Source: Sedimenticola hydrogenitrophicus (GTDB lineage Bacteria; Pseudomonadota; Gammaproteobacteria; Chromatiales; Chromatiaceae). Taken from it: a stretch of DNA of 64,000 nucleotides. The stretch lies in contig NZ_JANIOA010000019.1 in the NCBI RefSeq assembly GCF_025175675.1, positions 24,273 to 88,272 on the forward strand, written 5' to 3'. The notes beneath the pieces are model-generated. The model was not told the DNA's origin and ran no database searches. It saw only the letters and a program-made list of their open reading frames with translations. The position numbers and the translations under genes were made by a program. Below, piece by piece: positions 23,856 to 32,852 of this stretch; positions within the stretch are counted from its first letter, which is position 1, and every line of letters begins with the position of its first letter.

Positions 23856-25283
23856 TCAAACAGTATCACAAATAAAATTAATAGTATTCGCTATCTTCTT
23901 GAATATTTTAGTATATTTTTCACGATCATTAATACACGAATAGTTGATCCTGAGAAAATGGTCGAACTGTCCCCGGGTCCCAAACAGTGACCCCGGGGTG
24001 GCATTGATCCCCTGCTGCATCAACTCGCTATAGAGCCGGGTCGAATTGACCGCCGCCGGCAACTCGACCCAGCAGTGGAATCCGCCAAGGGGCATATTTA
24101 CATGGGTCGGATCGGGGAAAAAGCGGTTAATCGCCTCCAGGGTGAAATCCCGTCGCTCCCGGTAACAGCGGGTGACCGTCCTGATATGCCGGCCGAAACG
24201 GCTGCCGGAGAGGAACTCCGCGGCGGCGGCCTGGATCTGACCGCGACAGGCCATGGTCGTCACATATTTTCGATAACAGAGCTGTTCGCTGTAACGCCCG
24301 GCGGCAACCCAACCCAACCTGAGATCGGAATCCAGGCTTTTCGACAAGGATGAACAGAGCAGCACCCGCCCCTGGGTATCCCAGGAGCGCACCGTGCGCG
24401 GCCGCCCCTTCTCATAACTCAGGTCGCCGAAGACGTCGTCCTCAATTATTGGCAGATCATACCGCTCGGCCAGCGACAACAGCCGCCTCGCCCCGTTTTC
24501 GGGCATCACATGCCCCTGCGGGTTGCTGAACAGCGGGTTGACCAGGATCACCCGTACCGGCCAGCGCTCCAGCGCCTTGGACAGCAGGTCCAGATTGATG
24601 CCGTGCAGCGGATCGGAGGGAATCTCCAGGATTCGCATCCCCAGCACCTCCAGGCACTGCAGGGTGCCATAGAAGCCGGGCGACTCGACCGCCACGATAT
24701 CGCCCGCGGCGGCCACGGTCTGCAGCGCCAGGCTCAGTGCCTCCTGACAGCCGTTGGTGATGACAATCTCCTCCGCGTCGACAAGTGCCCCCGATCGCGC
24801 CATGTGGCGCACCAACTGCCGGCGCAGCCCCGCATGGCCGGGCGGTACCTCATACTGCGTGAGTCGCACCTCCTCTCGGCGGGCAATCCGCTGCTGGCGA
24901 TTGTAGATTCGCCGAAAGGACTGGAGCGCCGGGAATTCCCCACTCGGATGGGCACTGCCCAGCGGCGCCAGCAGGCTGGAACCGGCGGAACGGACCACCG
25001 AAAACGCCAGGTGATCCAGGCCCGGGGTCGACGGCATCAGTTCATCGATGGCGGTGGCCGACTCCGTTCTGACAGGGGGGCAGAGGACATAGAAACCGGA
25101 CCGATCCCGGGGCGCGATCAGCCCCCTCTCGGCCAGCCGGTCATAGGCCTGGATCACCGTGTTACGGCTGACCGAGCGCTGCAGCGCCAGTTCGCGGATC
25201 GACGGCAGTGTCTGCCCCGGTCTGAGCACACCCGTCTCTATCTGATCCGCTATCTGGGTCATGAGACGCCGGTAGAGGTACAT
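23856..25283 (-). CDS. MocR/PdxR-type GntR regulator with aminotransferase domain
   Basis: A 475-residue regulator. The N-terminal GntR winged helix (LPSIRELALQRSVSRNTVIQAYDRLAERGLI) is fused to a fold-type-I aminotransferase domain. The PLP lysine is in SSLSKSLDSDLRLGW, and ITNGCQEALSLAL and NPLFSNPQG are conserved cofactor contacts. Such proteins sense PLP-adduct ligands and control a divergent neighbour. Here the divergent gene is an EamA transporter 334 nt away, the probable target. Confidence 0.9.
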   Translation of the reverse strand: MYLYRRLMTQIADQIETGVLRPGQTLPSIRELALQRSVSRNTVIQAYDRLAERGLIAPRDRSGFYVLCPPVRTESATAIDELMPSTPGLDHLAFSVVRSAGSSLLAPLGSAHPSGEFPALQSFRRIYNRQQRIARREEVRLTQYEVPPGHAGLRRQLVRHMARSGALVDAEEIVITNGCQEALSLALQTVAAAGDIVAVESPGFYGTLQCLEVLGMRILEIPSDPLHGINLDLLSKALERWPVRVILVNPLFSNPQGHVMPENGARRLLSLAERYDLPIIEDDVFGDLSYEKGRPRTVRSWDTQGRVLLCSSLSKSLDSDLRLGWVAAGRYSEQLCYRKYVTTMACRGQIQAAAAEFLSGSRFGRHIRTVTRCYRERRDFTLEAINRFFPDPTHVNMPLGGFHCWVELPAAVNSTRLYSELMQQGINATPGSLFGTRGQFDHFLRINYSCINDREKYTKIFKKIANTINFICDTV

Positions 25284-25326
25284 CGGCCCCCCGGGCGAGA
25301 ATTAATCGGTCCTTCAGGATAGGTAC

Positions 25327-25351
25327 AAATAATTCAACACGCAAATTATTT
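25327..25351. promoter_or_regulatory. Possible MocR operator / promoter region
   Basis: The inverted repeat AAATAATT (25327-25334) / AATTATTT (25344-25351) lies 44 nt upstream of the MocR start, in the divergent region shared with the EamA gene. An operator role is inferred. Confidence 0.35.
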
Positions 25352-25437
25352 ATCTTATGGCAAATCTGTACCCACTGTTTTTGGCCCGATCTGCCCCTAT
25401 AACCACCGTTACGGGCCCTATATATTCATGCCTGACT

Positions 25438-25602
25438 TAAGGGCCGCGAAAAAAATAAATTATCCCATCTCGCTTCGCCCTCGGCCTGCTCACGGCGTTG
25501 TGCAAAGGGTTACATAGGCCCGCTATGCGCCCCTTTGCACGCCTTGTGAGCAAACCGATGGCTGTGCGATCTTGGAATACTTTATTTTTACCGCGACCCT
25601 AA
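25438..25602. repeat. 165-bp palindromic element related to the MITE-like family
   Basis: Ends TAAGGGCCGCGAAAAAAATA and, as complement of the right end, TTAGGGTCGCGGTAAAAATA match the pattern of the 165-bp family and give the same length. The interior differs: TGCTCACGGCGTTGTGCAAAG pairs with CTTTGCACGCCTTGTGAGCA. It ends 14 nt before the EamA transporter's ATG. Confidence 0.75.
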
Positions 25603-25616
25603 CCTGGAAGCCGACT

Positions 25617-26531
25617 ATGCCCTCACCCCAACTGCTGCGCTGGATCCCTATTCTGTTTGTCCTGTTGTGGGCCACCGGGTTTATCGGCGCCAAGTATGCG
25701 CTGCCCTTCGCCGAACCCTTTACGGTGCTCGCCATCCGCATGTACATCACCCTGGGGGTGTTCCTGATCCTGATCCGCCTCTACCGGCCGCAATGGCCCA
25801 CGCGCCAAGGGGCGCTGCACTCCATGCTGGTGGGGTCGCTGGTCCACGCCGCCTACCTCGGCGGTGTGTTTGCCGCGATCAACGCCGGCATGGCGGCCGG
25901 GATGGCCTCGCTGCTGGTGGGGCTGCAGCCGATACTGACCGCCCTGATCGCCTGGCTCTGGATGGGTGCCCGTATCAGCGGCAAACAGCTCACCGGGCTG
26001 CTGCTGGGCATCCTCGGTGTGGCCATGGTATTGCTGCTGGGAAAGGCCAACAGTCATACCCTGCAGTTCAGTTACCTCTCCCTGTTGTTTGCCCTGATGG
26101 CGCTGTGTGGCATCACCTTCGGCACCCTGTTGCAGAAACGTTACTGCGCCAGGATCGATCTCCTGACCGGTACCTTTTATCAGTATCTGGCCAACGCCCT
26201 CATCATGAGCCTGCTGGCACTGCTGTTTGAAACCCGGGAGATCGACTGGCAACCGCAGTTCGTCGCGGCGCTGCTATGGCTGGTTTTCGGCCTTTCGCTC
26301 AGCGCCATCCTGCTGCTGATGCTGATGATCCGGGAGGGTGAGGCCACCAAGGTGGCGGCCTATTTCTACCTGACGCCCCCGGTGACGGCCCTGATCGCCT
26401 GGATCCTGTTCGATGAACGGCTTACCGTCTGGGGTATCGCCGGGATCAGCCTGACCGCCTACGGGGTCTTTCTGGTGATCCGCAATCAGGGCAGGACGCC
26501 CGTGAAAGCCACAAAAGCCGGGGAGCGGTAG
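25617..26531 (+). CDS. DMT-superfamily (EamA) transporter, probable MocR target
   Basis: A 304-residue inner-membrane protein with ten helices. ILFVLLWATGFIGAKYALPFAEP is the classical first-helix motif of the family, repeated in FALMALCGITFGTLLQKR. I chose the ATG at 25617 with GGAAG upstream, as the in-frame TTG at 25572 lies within a repeat element. It is divergent from the MocR regulator. The exported compound is unknown. Confidence 0.87.
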   Translation: MPSPQLLRWIPILFVLLWATGFIGAKYALPFAEPFTVLAIRMYITLGVFLILIRLYRPQWPTRQGALHSMLVGSLVHAAYLGGVFAAINAGMAAGMASLLVGLQPILTALIAWLWMGARISGKQLTGLLLGILGVAMVLLLGKANSHTLQFSYLSLLFALMALCGITFGTLLQKRYCARIDLLTGTFYQYLANALIMSLLALLFETREIDWQPQFVAALLWLVFGLSLSAILLLMLMIREGEATKVAAYFYLTPPVTALIAWILFDERLTVWGIAGISLTAYGVFLVIRNQGRTPVKATKAGER

Positions 26532-26586
26532 TACGAGGGCTAGCGCTGCCCTTTATCCACATAGGTGGGCAGGACTGCATCCGGGC

Positions 26587-26775
26587 GTAGGATGGGTGGA
26601 GCACTCCCATGAACTCTCCGCCGGCTCCCACTCCGGCGCGCAACCCATCGCGCACCTGTATCCGCATCCGAAGATGGGTTACGGCGCGCCCAACCGCCGC
26701 GAACAGCCGTCAACAAGGGTGCCGCGCCTCCACCCATCCTACACGCGTGTTCATCGGTATTTGTGGGAAAGGGTA
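26587..26775. repeat. GTAGGATGGGTGGAG repeat family, copy A
   Basis: Inverted ends GTAGGATGGGTGGAG (26587-26601) and CTCCACCCATCCTAC (26728-26742). The right half and following 30 bp repeat 22818-22940. It fills the gap between the EamA and PPK2 genes. Confidence 0.8.
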
Positions 26776-26823
26776 GGACTGGGCGGGTCCGCGCTTGTCG
26801 ACTGTTCGGTTCGCTGTTTCTCG

Positions 26824-27702
26824 TCAGGGATAGATCTCCGGCACGAAGGTCTGGTCCGACATTGGCGGACGCACATAACCCAGACTCTCCTTGCGTTCCG
26901 GCAGGACGATCTCACGCGGCGTCAGGTCCTCAAAAGGGATCATACTCAGCAGATGGGCAATACAGTTGAGCCGGGCATGCTTCTTGATATCGGACTTGAC
27001 CACGTACCAGGGCGCCTGCTTGATGTCGGTATGGGCGAACATCATATCCTTGGCGCGGGAGTACTCCACCCAGCGGGAGCGCGACTCCAGATCCATCGGG
27101 CTCAGTTTCCAGCGTTTGTGCGGCTCTTCCAGACGGCTCTGGAAACGCCGCTCCTGCTCCTCGTCCGATACCGAGAACCAGTACTTGATCAGGATAATGC
27201 CGGAGCGCACCAGCATGCGCTCGAACTCGGGACAGGAGCGGAGAAATTCGCTGTACTCCTCGTTGTCGCAGAATCCCATCACCCGCTCGACACCCGCGCG
27301 GTTGTACCAGCTGCGATCGAGCAGCACCATCTCGCCACCGGCGGGCAGATGGGCGGCATAGCGCTGGAAATACCACTGGGTGGTCTCCCGCTCGGTCGGT
27401 GCCGGCAGCGCCACCACCCGGCAGACGCGCGGGTTGAGGTGTTGGGTGATGCGCTTGATCACCCCGCCCTTTCCGGCCGCGTCTCGGCCCTCGAAGATGA
27501 CCACCACCTTGAGTTTCTCCTGGGCGATCCAGGCCTGCAGTTTGACCAGTTCCAGCTGCAGTCGGAACAGCTCCTCCTCATACACCGAATTCTTGATTTT
27601 CCGGATCGGCGCATCGGCCACTTCATCCAGTGACTCTTCCACGTAGGGAATTCGCTCCTTGCCGCGCCCGCTCCTGTTGTTCGATTTCTTTTTATTGCCC
27701 AT
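26824..27702 (-). CDS. ppk2: Polyphosphate kinase 2
   Basis: A 292-residue cytoplasmic PPK2-family enzyme transferring phosphate between polyphosphate and nucleotides. The Walker A motif GRDAAGKGG is at about 72-80. The DRSWYNRAGVERVMGF lid and the ARLNCIAHLL terminus are conserved family segments. I chose the ATG at 27702, preceded by AGGGGGACGG; the longer frame reads through intergenic DNA. The nucleotide preference (class I/II/III) cannot be fixed from the sequence alone. Confidence 0.92.
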   Translation of the reverse strand: MGNKKKSNNRSGRGKERIPYVEESLDEVADAPIRKIKNSVYEEELFRLQLELVKLQAWIAQEKLKVVVIFEGRDAAGKGGVIKRITQHLNPRVCRVVALPAPTERETTQWYFQRYAAHLPAGGEMVLLDRSWYNRAGVERVMGFCDNEEYSEFLRSCPEFERMLVRSGIILIKYWFSVSDEEQERRFQSRLEEPHKRWKLSPMDLESRSRWVEYSRAKDMMFAHTDIKQAPWYVVKSDIKKHARLNCIAHLLSMIPFEDLTPREIVLPERKESLGYVRPPMSDQTFVPEIYP

Positions 27703-27819
27703 CCGTCCCCCTGATGCTTTATCTCTCGGCTGAGCTTGCATGATGCCCCGAACCGGACCGCCACAACAACCGTCAATGGCCAGGGCTTGCGCTAAATCAA
27801 CCCGTGCCGGCAAATCGCC

Positions 27820-28233
27820 TCACTCATCCACCCGCCCGCGCAGCGCCTTGATCCTGCCCCGTTTATCCTTGCTCTCCAGGCGCCTTTTCTGCGAACTGCG
27901 GGTGGGCCGGGTCGGTTTACGCGGTTTCTGTATCCGCGTCGCCGACAGGATCAGCTCTCTGAGACGCGACAGCGCCTCCTCGCGGTTTTTCTCCTGGCTG
28001 CGGAAACGCTGTGCCTTGATGATCACCACCCCCTCCTTGGAGATGCGCTGATCCTTGAAGTGCAGCAGCCGCTCCTTGTAGAAGGGTGGCAGGGAGGAGG
28101 CATTGATATCGAAACGCAGATGAACGGCGGTGGATACCTTGTTGACGTTCTGGCCGCCCGCGCCCTGGGCACGGATGGCGCTGAATTCAATCTCGTTCTC
28201 GGAGATGGTTATGCTATTGATGATATGCAGCAT
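27820..28233 (-). CDS. arfB: Alternative ribosome-rescue factor B (peptidyl-tRNA hydrolase)
   Basis: A 137-residue class-I release-factor-like protein. RAQGAGGQNVNKVSTAVHL contains the catalytic GGQ (26-28), and the basic C-terminal tail (TRPTRSSQKRRLESKDKRGRIK) is what ArfB/YaeJ inserts into the empty mRNA channel of stalled ribosomes. Its start is 9 nt after the stop of the SpmAB-like gene, so the two may be cotranscribed. Confidence 0.92.
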   Translation of the reverse strand: MLHIINSITISENEIEFSAIRAQGAGGQNVNKVSTAVHLRFDINASSLPPFYKERLLHFKDQRISKEGVVIIKAQRFRSQEKNREEALSRLRELILSATRIQKPRKPTRPTRSSQKRRLESKDKRGRIKALRGRVDE

Positions 28234-28242
28234 GGGATCAGT

Positions 28243-29541
28243 TTAGCCATAGAGAAACGACACCGCCACCACCGCCGCGATCACCCCTACGATATCCGCC
28301 GTCAGACCGGCCGCCAGGGCATGGCGGATGCGTCTCACCTGGACCGCACCGAAGTAGACGGCCAGCACATAGAAGGTGGTCTCGGTCGAACCCTGCAGGG
28401 TGGAAACCAGGTAGCCGATGTAGCTGTCCGGTCCGATGGCGGGGTCGTTGATGATCGAGGCCATCACCCCGTAGGCACCCGATCCGGAGAGCGGCCGCAA
28501 CAGTGCCATCGGCAGCGCCTCGGCGGGCAGTCCGAACAGGCTGGTGAGCTGGCCGATCTGCCCCACCAGCCACTCCATGGCGCCGCTGGCCCGGAACATG
28601 CCGACCGCCACCAGAATGGCCACCAGATAAGGGATAATCTTTAACGCCACCTGGAAGCCGTCCTTCGCCCCCTCGACAAAACTTTCGTAGATCGGCACCT
28701 TGCGCAGCACACCGAACAGCAGGAAACCGAGCATCAACCCCGGCAGGATCCAGGGCGAGACGACCTGGCCATAGAGTACCGTCAGCGGTATCAGCAGCAG
28801 AAAACCGATCAGTGCGGTCAGGGAGACCCAGGTCGGGTAACCGCTGCCCTCATCCTCCGCCAGCGCAATGTCTGGCTGCGCGTTGTCCTGCCCGGCTTCA
28901 TCCGGATCTGCCGCTTGCCGCGCTACCGCTTCCCGGGTTAGCGGAAAAAACCGCCGATAGCCTTTAACCGCCAGTATCGCGGCCAGGGTCGAGCAGAGTG
29001 TGGCGAACAGGGTGGTCGGCAGAATACCGGCCGGGTCGGCAGAACCGGCCGAGGCCCGCAGGGCGATTACGCCGGTGGGCAGCAGGGTAATGCTTGAGGT
29101 GTTGATGGCGAGGAACAGCACCATCGAATCAGTTGCACTCCCCTTGCAAGGGTTCAGGCGGTCAAGCTCCTGCATCGCCTTGATGCCGAATGGCGTGGCG
29201 GCATTCCCCAGCCCCAGCATGTTCGCCGACATGTTCAGTATCATCGCCCCCATGGCGGGGTGATCTGCCGGCACATCGGGAAACAGCCTGACCATCAACG
29301 GCCGGATCAGGCGGGCCAGTATCTTCAGCAGGCCGCCCTGTTCGGCGATCTTCATCAGGCCGAGGAACAGCGCCATCACGCCCACCAGGCCCAACGCCAG
29401 CTCCACCGCGCCGGTGGCCGAATCGATCATCGCCCGGGAGAGCGCATCCATAGGAGTGATATCGGCCGCGGGGAGGCTGAACTGCCGCCAGGCAGCGGTC
29501 AGAAAGGCTATAAGTACCAGCAGGAAAAAGACGACATTCAT
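28243..29541 (-). CDS. Fused SpmA/SpmB-like nucleoside-recognition membrane protein
   Basis: A 432-residue inner-membrane protein made of two Gate/nucleoside-recognition halves: the first (ALGLVGVMALFLGLMKIAE, NMSANMLGLGNAATPFG) matches SpmA, the second (GAKDGFQVALKIIPYLVAI, LRPLSGSGAYG) matches SpmB. In Bacillus these are separate spore-maturation genes; in Gammaproteobacteria a fused form is common and its role is not known. I chose the ATG at 29541. Cys/charged linker residues (about 225-250) separate the halves. Confidence 0.85.
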   Translation of the reverse strand: MNVVFFLLVLIAFLTAAWRQFSLPAADITPMDALSRAMIDSATGAVELALGLVGVMALFLGLMKIAEQGGLLKILARLIRPLMVRLFPDVPADHPAMGAMILNMSANMLGLGNAATPFGIKAMQELDRLNPCKGSATDSMVLFLAINTSSITLLPTGVIALRASAGSADPAGILPTTLFATLCSTLAAILAVKGYRRFFPLTREAVARQAADPDEAGQDNAQPDIALAEDEGSGYPTWVSLTALIGFLLLIPLTVLYGQVVSPWILPGLMLGFLLFGVLRKVPIYESFVEGAKDGFQVALKIIPYLVAILVAVGMFRASGAMEWLVGQIGQLTSLFGLPAEALPMALLRPLSGSGAYGVMASIINDPAIGPDSYIGYLVSTLQGSTETTFYVLAVYFGAVQVRRIRHALAAGLTADIVGVIAAVVAVSFLYG

Positions 29542-29677
29542 GGGGACAGGGGCGATTATTGTTAGGCTGCTACCGCTTATACGCGATCTGTATAGCGGGG
29601 GCAACCAGGCGGGTGCGTAGGGTGATCTTCGCGAACTCGCTCATAGCGCCGGGTCATGTGGTTGACCACAGGGCGAG

Positions 29678-29853
29678 TTATAATTCAAATTTCGGAGTTC
29701 AGTTCCAGACGCCGGGCGGGCCACCCCCTTTCCGGGACGCGCTGTGAATACATCCCTGTACGCTCGGCGTCGGCATCCATGCCTCCGACGGTCCCGGAAA
29801 GGGGGTAGCCCGCCCTGAACGACGCCTTGTGAACTCCGAAACTTGAGTTATAA
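29678..29853. repeat. TTTCGGAGTTCA element, occupied by an inner ~101-bp hairpin
   Basis: Terminal repeats TTATAATTCAAATTTCGGAG (29678 on) and, as complement of the right end, TTATAACTCAAGTTTCGGAG. Between 29714 and 29814 sits an extra hairpin with arms GGGCGGGCCACCCCCTTTCC / GGAAAGGGGGTAGCCCGCC and a double-hairpin core (TACATCCCTGTA). The related copy at 57285-57360 lacks exactly this insert. Confidence 0.88.
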
Positions 29854-29993
29854 ACCATCCCGATGATCGGTGGCCACGGATACTGGCGTGTCTTATTTTG
29901 GCGTCATTATACCGTGGATAGGACCGCGGATAGGTGGAAGCCGGTAGCGAGTGGGTATGGGGAAGGTCGCGGTGCCACCGGCTTCCGAAACCG

Positions 29994-30275
29994 TCAACGG
30001 GCGGCGTTCAACCGGGTGACCTTCTCATCCTGCAACTCTATTTCAGACATCGCCTCCGGCCTTCCCCTGCAGGCCTGGATGACCAACTCCTTGTTTCTTG
30101 CCAACACCAGCCCGAACGCTTCGGCAGCCTTCTCATCGACCCCTGGAATCACCTGTTCCAGCAGGAGGGCGAACTGCTCGCCCAGTCCCAGCATCCGGTC
30201 ATGGGCATCCGCCGCCTTTTTGTCTTCGAACATGCTGTTGTCCCGGTCACATTTCCACATTGCAATAACGGCCAT
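29994..30275 (-). CDS. yebG: YebG family DNA-damage-associated protein
   Basis: A 93-residue cytoplasmic protein. MAVIAMWKCDRDNSMFEDKKAADAHDRMLGLG matches the YebG family (in E. coli a LexA-controlled protein of unclear function). I chose the ATG at 30275 with GAAGAG upstream. No CTG-N10-CAG LexA box is visible in the 290 bp upstream, so SOS control is not supported here. It is a single gene. Confidence 0.75.
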   Translation of the reverse strand: MAVIAMWKCDRDNSMFEDKKAADAHDRMLGLGEQFALLLEQVIPGVDEKAAEAFGLVLARNKELVIQACRGRPEAMSEIELQDEKVTRLNAAR

Positions 30276-30563
30276 AGTCTCTTCACCCTGCGCTGAACCT
30301 TTATGAAATCCCACCCAACGAGTGTTGCGGAAGAACGGGTGGAATTAGCGACCTTTAAATCCCGACCGGTTCTGATCGACCCAGCTCGATCGGGTTTCGT
30401 TGAAGTCGGGGACATCATACGTAGAACATGTATAGAACGTCAAGCGAAATGTGCGCTGGGAGCCTGTCGGGTTTAGCCAATCGGCACCCGCCGCTTTTAT
30501 TTCAATTGCAACGAGTTTGTTGGAGAATAGCGCAATTACCTGGCGGAGTACTCGGAAACCGAT

Positions 30564-31409
30564 ATGCGATTTAACGGAACAGATACCTACGTGGCCACCG
30601 ACGACCTGATGCTCGCCGTCAATGCCGCGATCCAGCTGGAGCGTCCGCTGCTGATCAAGGGTGAGCCGGGAACCGGCAAGACCATGCTGGCCGAAGAGGT
30701 GGCCAAGGCACTCGACCAGCCGCTGTTTCAGTGGCACATCAAATCCACCACCAAGGCACAGCACGGGCTGTACGAATACGATGCGGTCTCCCGGCTGCGC
30801 GATTCGCAGCTGGGTGACGACCGGGTGCACGATATCGGCAACTACATCGTGCGCGGTCGTCTATGGGATGCCTTTGCCCATGACGGCCGTTCCGTGGTGC
30901 TGATCGATGAGGTGGACAAGGCGGATATCGAATTTCCCAATGACCTGCTACGGGAACTCGACCGCATGGAGTTTTATGTCTATGAAACCCAGCAGCTGGT
31001 CAAGGCGAAACAGCGGCCGCTGATCATCATCACCAGCAACAATGAGAAAGAGTTGCCTGACGCCTTCCTGCGTCGCTGCTTCTTCCACTACATCCGTTTC
31101 CCCGACAGGACGACCATGGAACAGATCGTCGCGGTGCACTACCCGGACCTGAAAAAACAGCTGTTGCAACAGGCGCTGGAGGTGTTCTTCGAGCTGCGTG
31201 AAGTGCCCGGTCTGAAAAAGAAGCCCTCCACTTCGGAACTGCTCGACTGGCTGAAGCTGCTGATGGCCGAGGATATCCCTCCGGAGGCGTTGCACAGCGG
31301 CGACCCACGCCAGGCCATCCCGCCGCTGCACGGGGCGCTGCTGAAAAACGAGCAGGATGTCCATCTGTTCGAGCGCCTCGCCTTCATGCACCGTCGCAGC
31401 CGCTCCTGA
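30564..31409 (+). CDS. MoxR-family AAA+ ATPase
   Basis: A 281-residue AAA+ ATPase. Walker A GEPGTGKT is at 33-40, Walker B VVLIDEVDKAD near 110-120, and sensor ITSNNEKELPDAFLRRC follows. MoxR ATPases act as chaperones that activate a target, usually with a VWA-domain partner; the CoxE-like gene starts 6 nt downstream. The target complex is not identifiable from the window. Confidence 0.92.
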   Translation: MRFNGTDTYVATDDLMLAVNAAIQLERPLLIKGEPGTGKTMLAEEVAKALDQPLFQWHIKSTTKAQHGLYEYDAVSRLRDSQLGDDRVHDIGNYIVRGRLWDAFAHDGRSVVLIDEVDKADIEFPNDLLRELDRMEFYVYETQQLVKAKQRPLIIITSNNEKELPDAFLRRCFFHYIRFPDRTTMEQIVAVHYPDLKKQLLQQALEVFFELREVPGLKKKPSTSELLDWLKLLMAEDIPPEALHSGDPRQAIPPLHGALLKNEQDVHLFERLAFMHRRSRS

Positions 31410-31415
31410 TCCACC

Positions 31416-32591
31416 ATGCTGGTTGAGTTCTTCTATCACCTGAAGGAGGCCGGACTGCCCGTCAGCATCCGCGAGTTCCTGGATCTGCTGGCAGCCATGC
31501 AGGCGCGGGTCATCTTCTCCAGCGTGGACGATTTCTACTATCTCTCCCGCACCTGCCTGATCAAGGATGAACGGCTGTTCGATCGCTTTGACCAGGCCTT
31601 CGGTGGTTATTTCAAGGGGATTACCGAGAGCGGGGAGCATATCACCACCGAGATTCCCGAGGAGTGGCTGCGCAAGCAGCTGGAGAAGTATCTCAGTGAA
31701 GAGGAGAAGCAAAAGCTCGATGCCATGGGCTGGCAGAAGCTGATGGAGACCCTGAAAAAACGCCTCGAGGAGCAGAAGGAACGCCATCAGGGCGGCAGCA
31801 AATGGATCGGCACCGGCGGCACCTCCCCGTTTGGCGCCTACGGCTACAATCCGGAAGGGGTGCGGATCGGCCAGGAGCGCTCACGTCATCGCAAGGCGGT
31901 GAAGGTGTGGGACAGACGGGAGTTCCGCAACCTGGACGATTCGGTGGAACTAGGCACGCGCAATATCAAGGTGGCGCTGAAACGGCTGCGCCGCTTCGCC
32001 CGCAGCGGCGCGCCGGAGGAGCTGGACCTGGAGGCTACCATCCGCTCCACCGCCCATCACGGCGGCCTGCTGGACCTGAAGATGGTGCCGGAGCGCCACA
32101 ACAAGGCCAAGGTGCTGCTGTTTCTCGATGTCGGCGGGTCCATGGACGACCATGTGCAGGTCTGCGAGGAGCTGTTCTCGGCGGCCCACTCGGAGTTCAA
32201 GCACCTGGAGCACTTCTATTTCCATAACTGCGTCTATGAGGCGGTCTGGAAAGACAGCCGCACCCGCCGCGCGGAACCCCTCTCCACCTGGGAAGTGATC
32301 CACACCTACGGCTCGGACTATCAGCTGATCTTCGTCGGCGACGCCACCATGAGTCCCTACGAGATCACCTATGCCGGCGGCTCGGTGGAGCACTGGAACC
32401 AGGAGACCGGTATGCTCTGGATGGGCCGGCTGCTCGGGACCTATCCCAACGCCATCTGGATCAATCCGCAACCGGAACATCAATGGCCCTACATCGATTC
32501 GATCCAGTTGCTGCGCGAGATCATGATGAACCGCATGTTTCCGCTGACCCTGGAGGGGTTGGAACGGGGCATGAAACTGCTGAGCCAGTAA
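31416..32591 (+). CDS. CoxE-like VWA-domain protein
   Basis: A 391-residue partner of the MoxR ATPase. The C-terminal VWA domain has FLDVGGSMDDH (Asp238-x-Gly-x-Ser242), a MIDAS variant with Gly in place of the first Ser. The N-terminal half (FFYHLKEAGLPVSIREFLDLL) is the conserved CoxE helical domain, followed by a charged linker (about 95-125). Transcribed with the ATPase; likely forms the adaptor that presents the client protein. Confidence 0.88.
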   Translation: MLVEFFYHLKEAGLPVSIREFLDLLAAMQARVIFSSVDDFYYLSRTCLIKDERLFDRFDQAFGGYFKGITESGEHITTEIPEEWLRKQLEKYLSEEEKQKLDAMGWQKLMETLKKRLEEQKERHQGGSKWIGTGGTSPFGAYGYNPEGVRIGQERSRHRKAVKVWDRREFRNLDDSVELGTRNIKVALKRLRRFARSGAPEELDLEATIRSTAHHGGLLDLKMVPERHNKAKVLLFLDVGGSMDDHVQVCEELFSAAHSEFKHLEHFYFHNCVYEAVWKDSRTRRAEPLSTWEVIHTYGSDYQLIFVGDATMSPYEITYAGGSVEHWNQETGMLWMGRLLGTYPNAIWINPQPEHQWPYIDSIQLLREIMMNRMFPLTLEGLERGMKLLSQ

Positions 32592-32798
32592 CAACGCCAG
32601 GGATCCGGGGAAGTCAATTCATAAAAATGCAAATAATCGGCGGTAAGCTTCGGACACCGGTAGCCCAAGGATTCGGGACGATTGCGCCGTAATCGGCTAT
32701 GCTTAAACCATTACAGAAAAACAAGGGGATCGCGGGGATCCGACCGTTGGCAAACGTCTCACACCGACCCGTCCCGAGCAGTTGTCCCATCCCTGTAT

Positions 32799-32822
32799 CC
32801 ACCTAAAACCATTTTTTAGTGG
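32799..32822 (+). other. Small hairpin upstream of ppnN
   Basis: CCACCTAAAA/TTTTAGTGG stem with one bulged C, 31 nt before the ppnN ATG. The 260-bp gap otherwise shows no gene. It could affect transcription or translation of ppnN. Confidence 0.3.
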
Positions 32823-32852
32823 CTGGGTAATGCCGGCCCGTCAGGAAGTCCC

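Noticed and set aside
30276..30563. LexA (SOS) box upstream of yebG
   Set aside because: No CTG-N10-CAG palindrome found; E. coli-style SOS control cannot be claimed.
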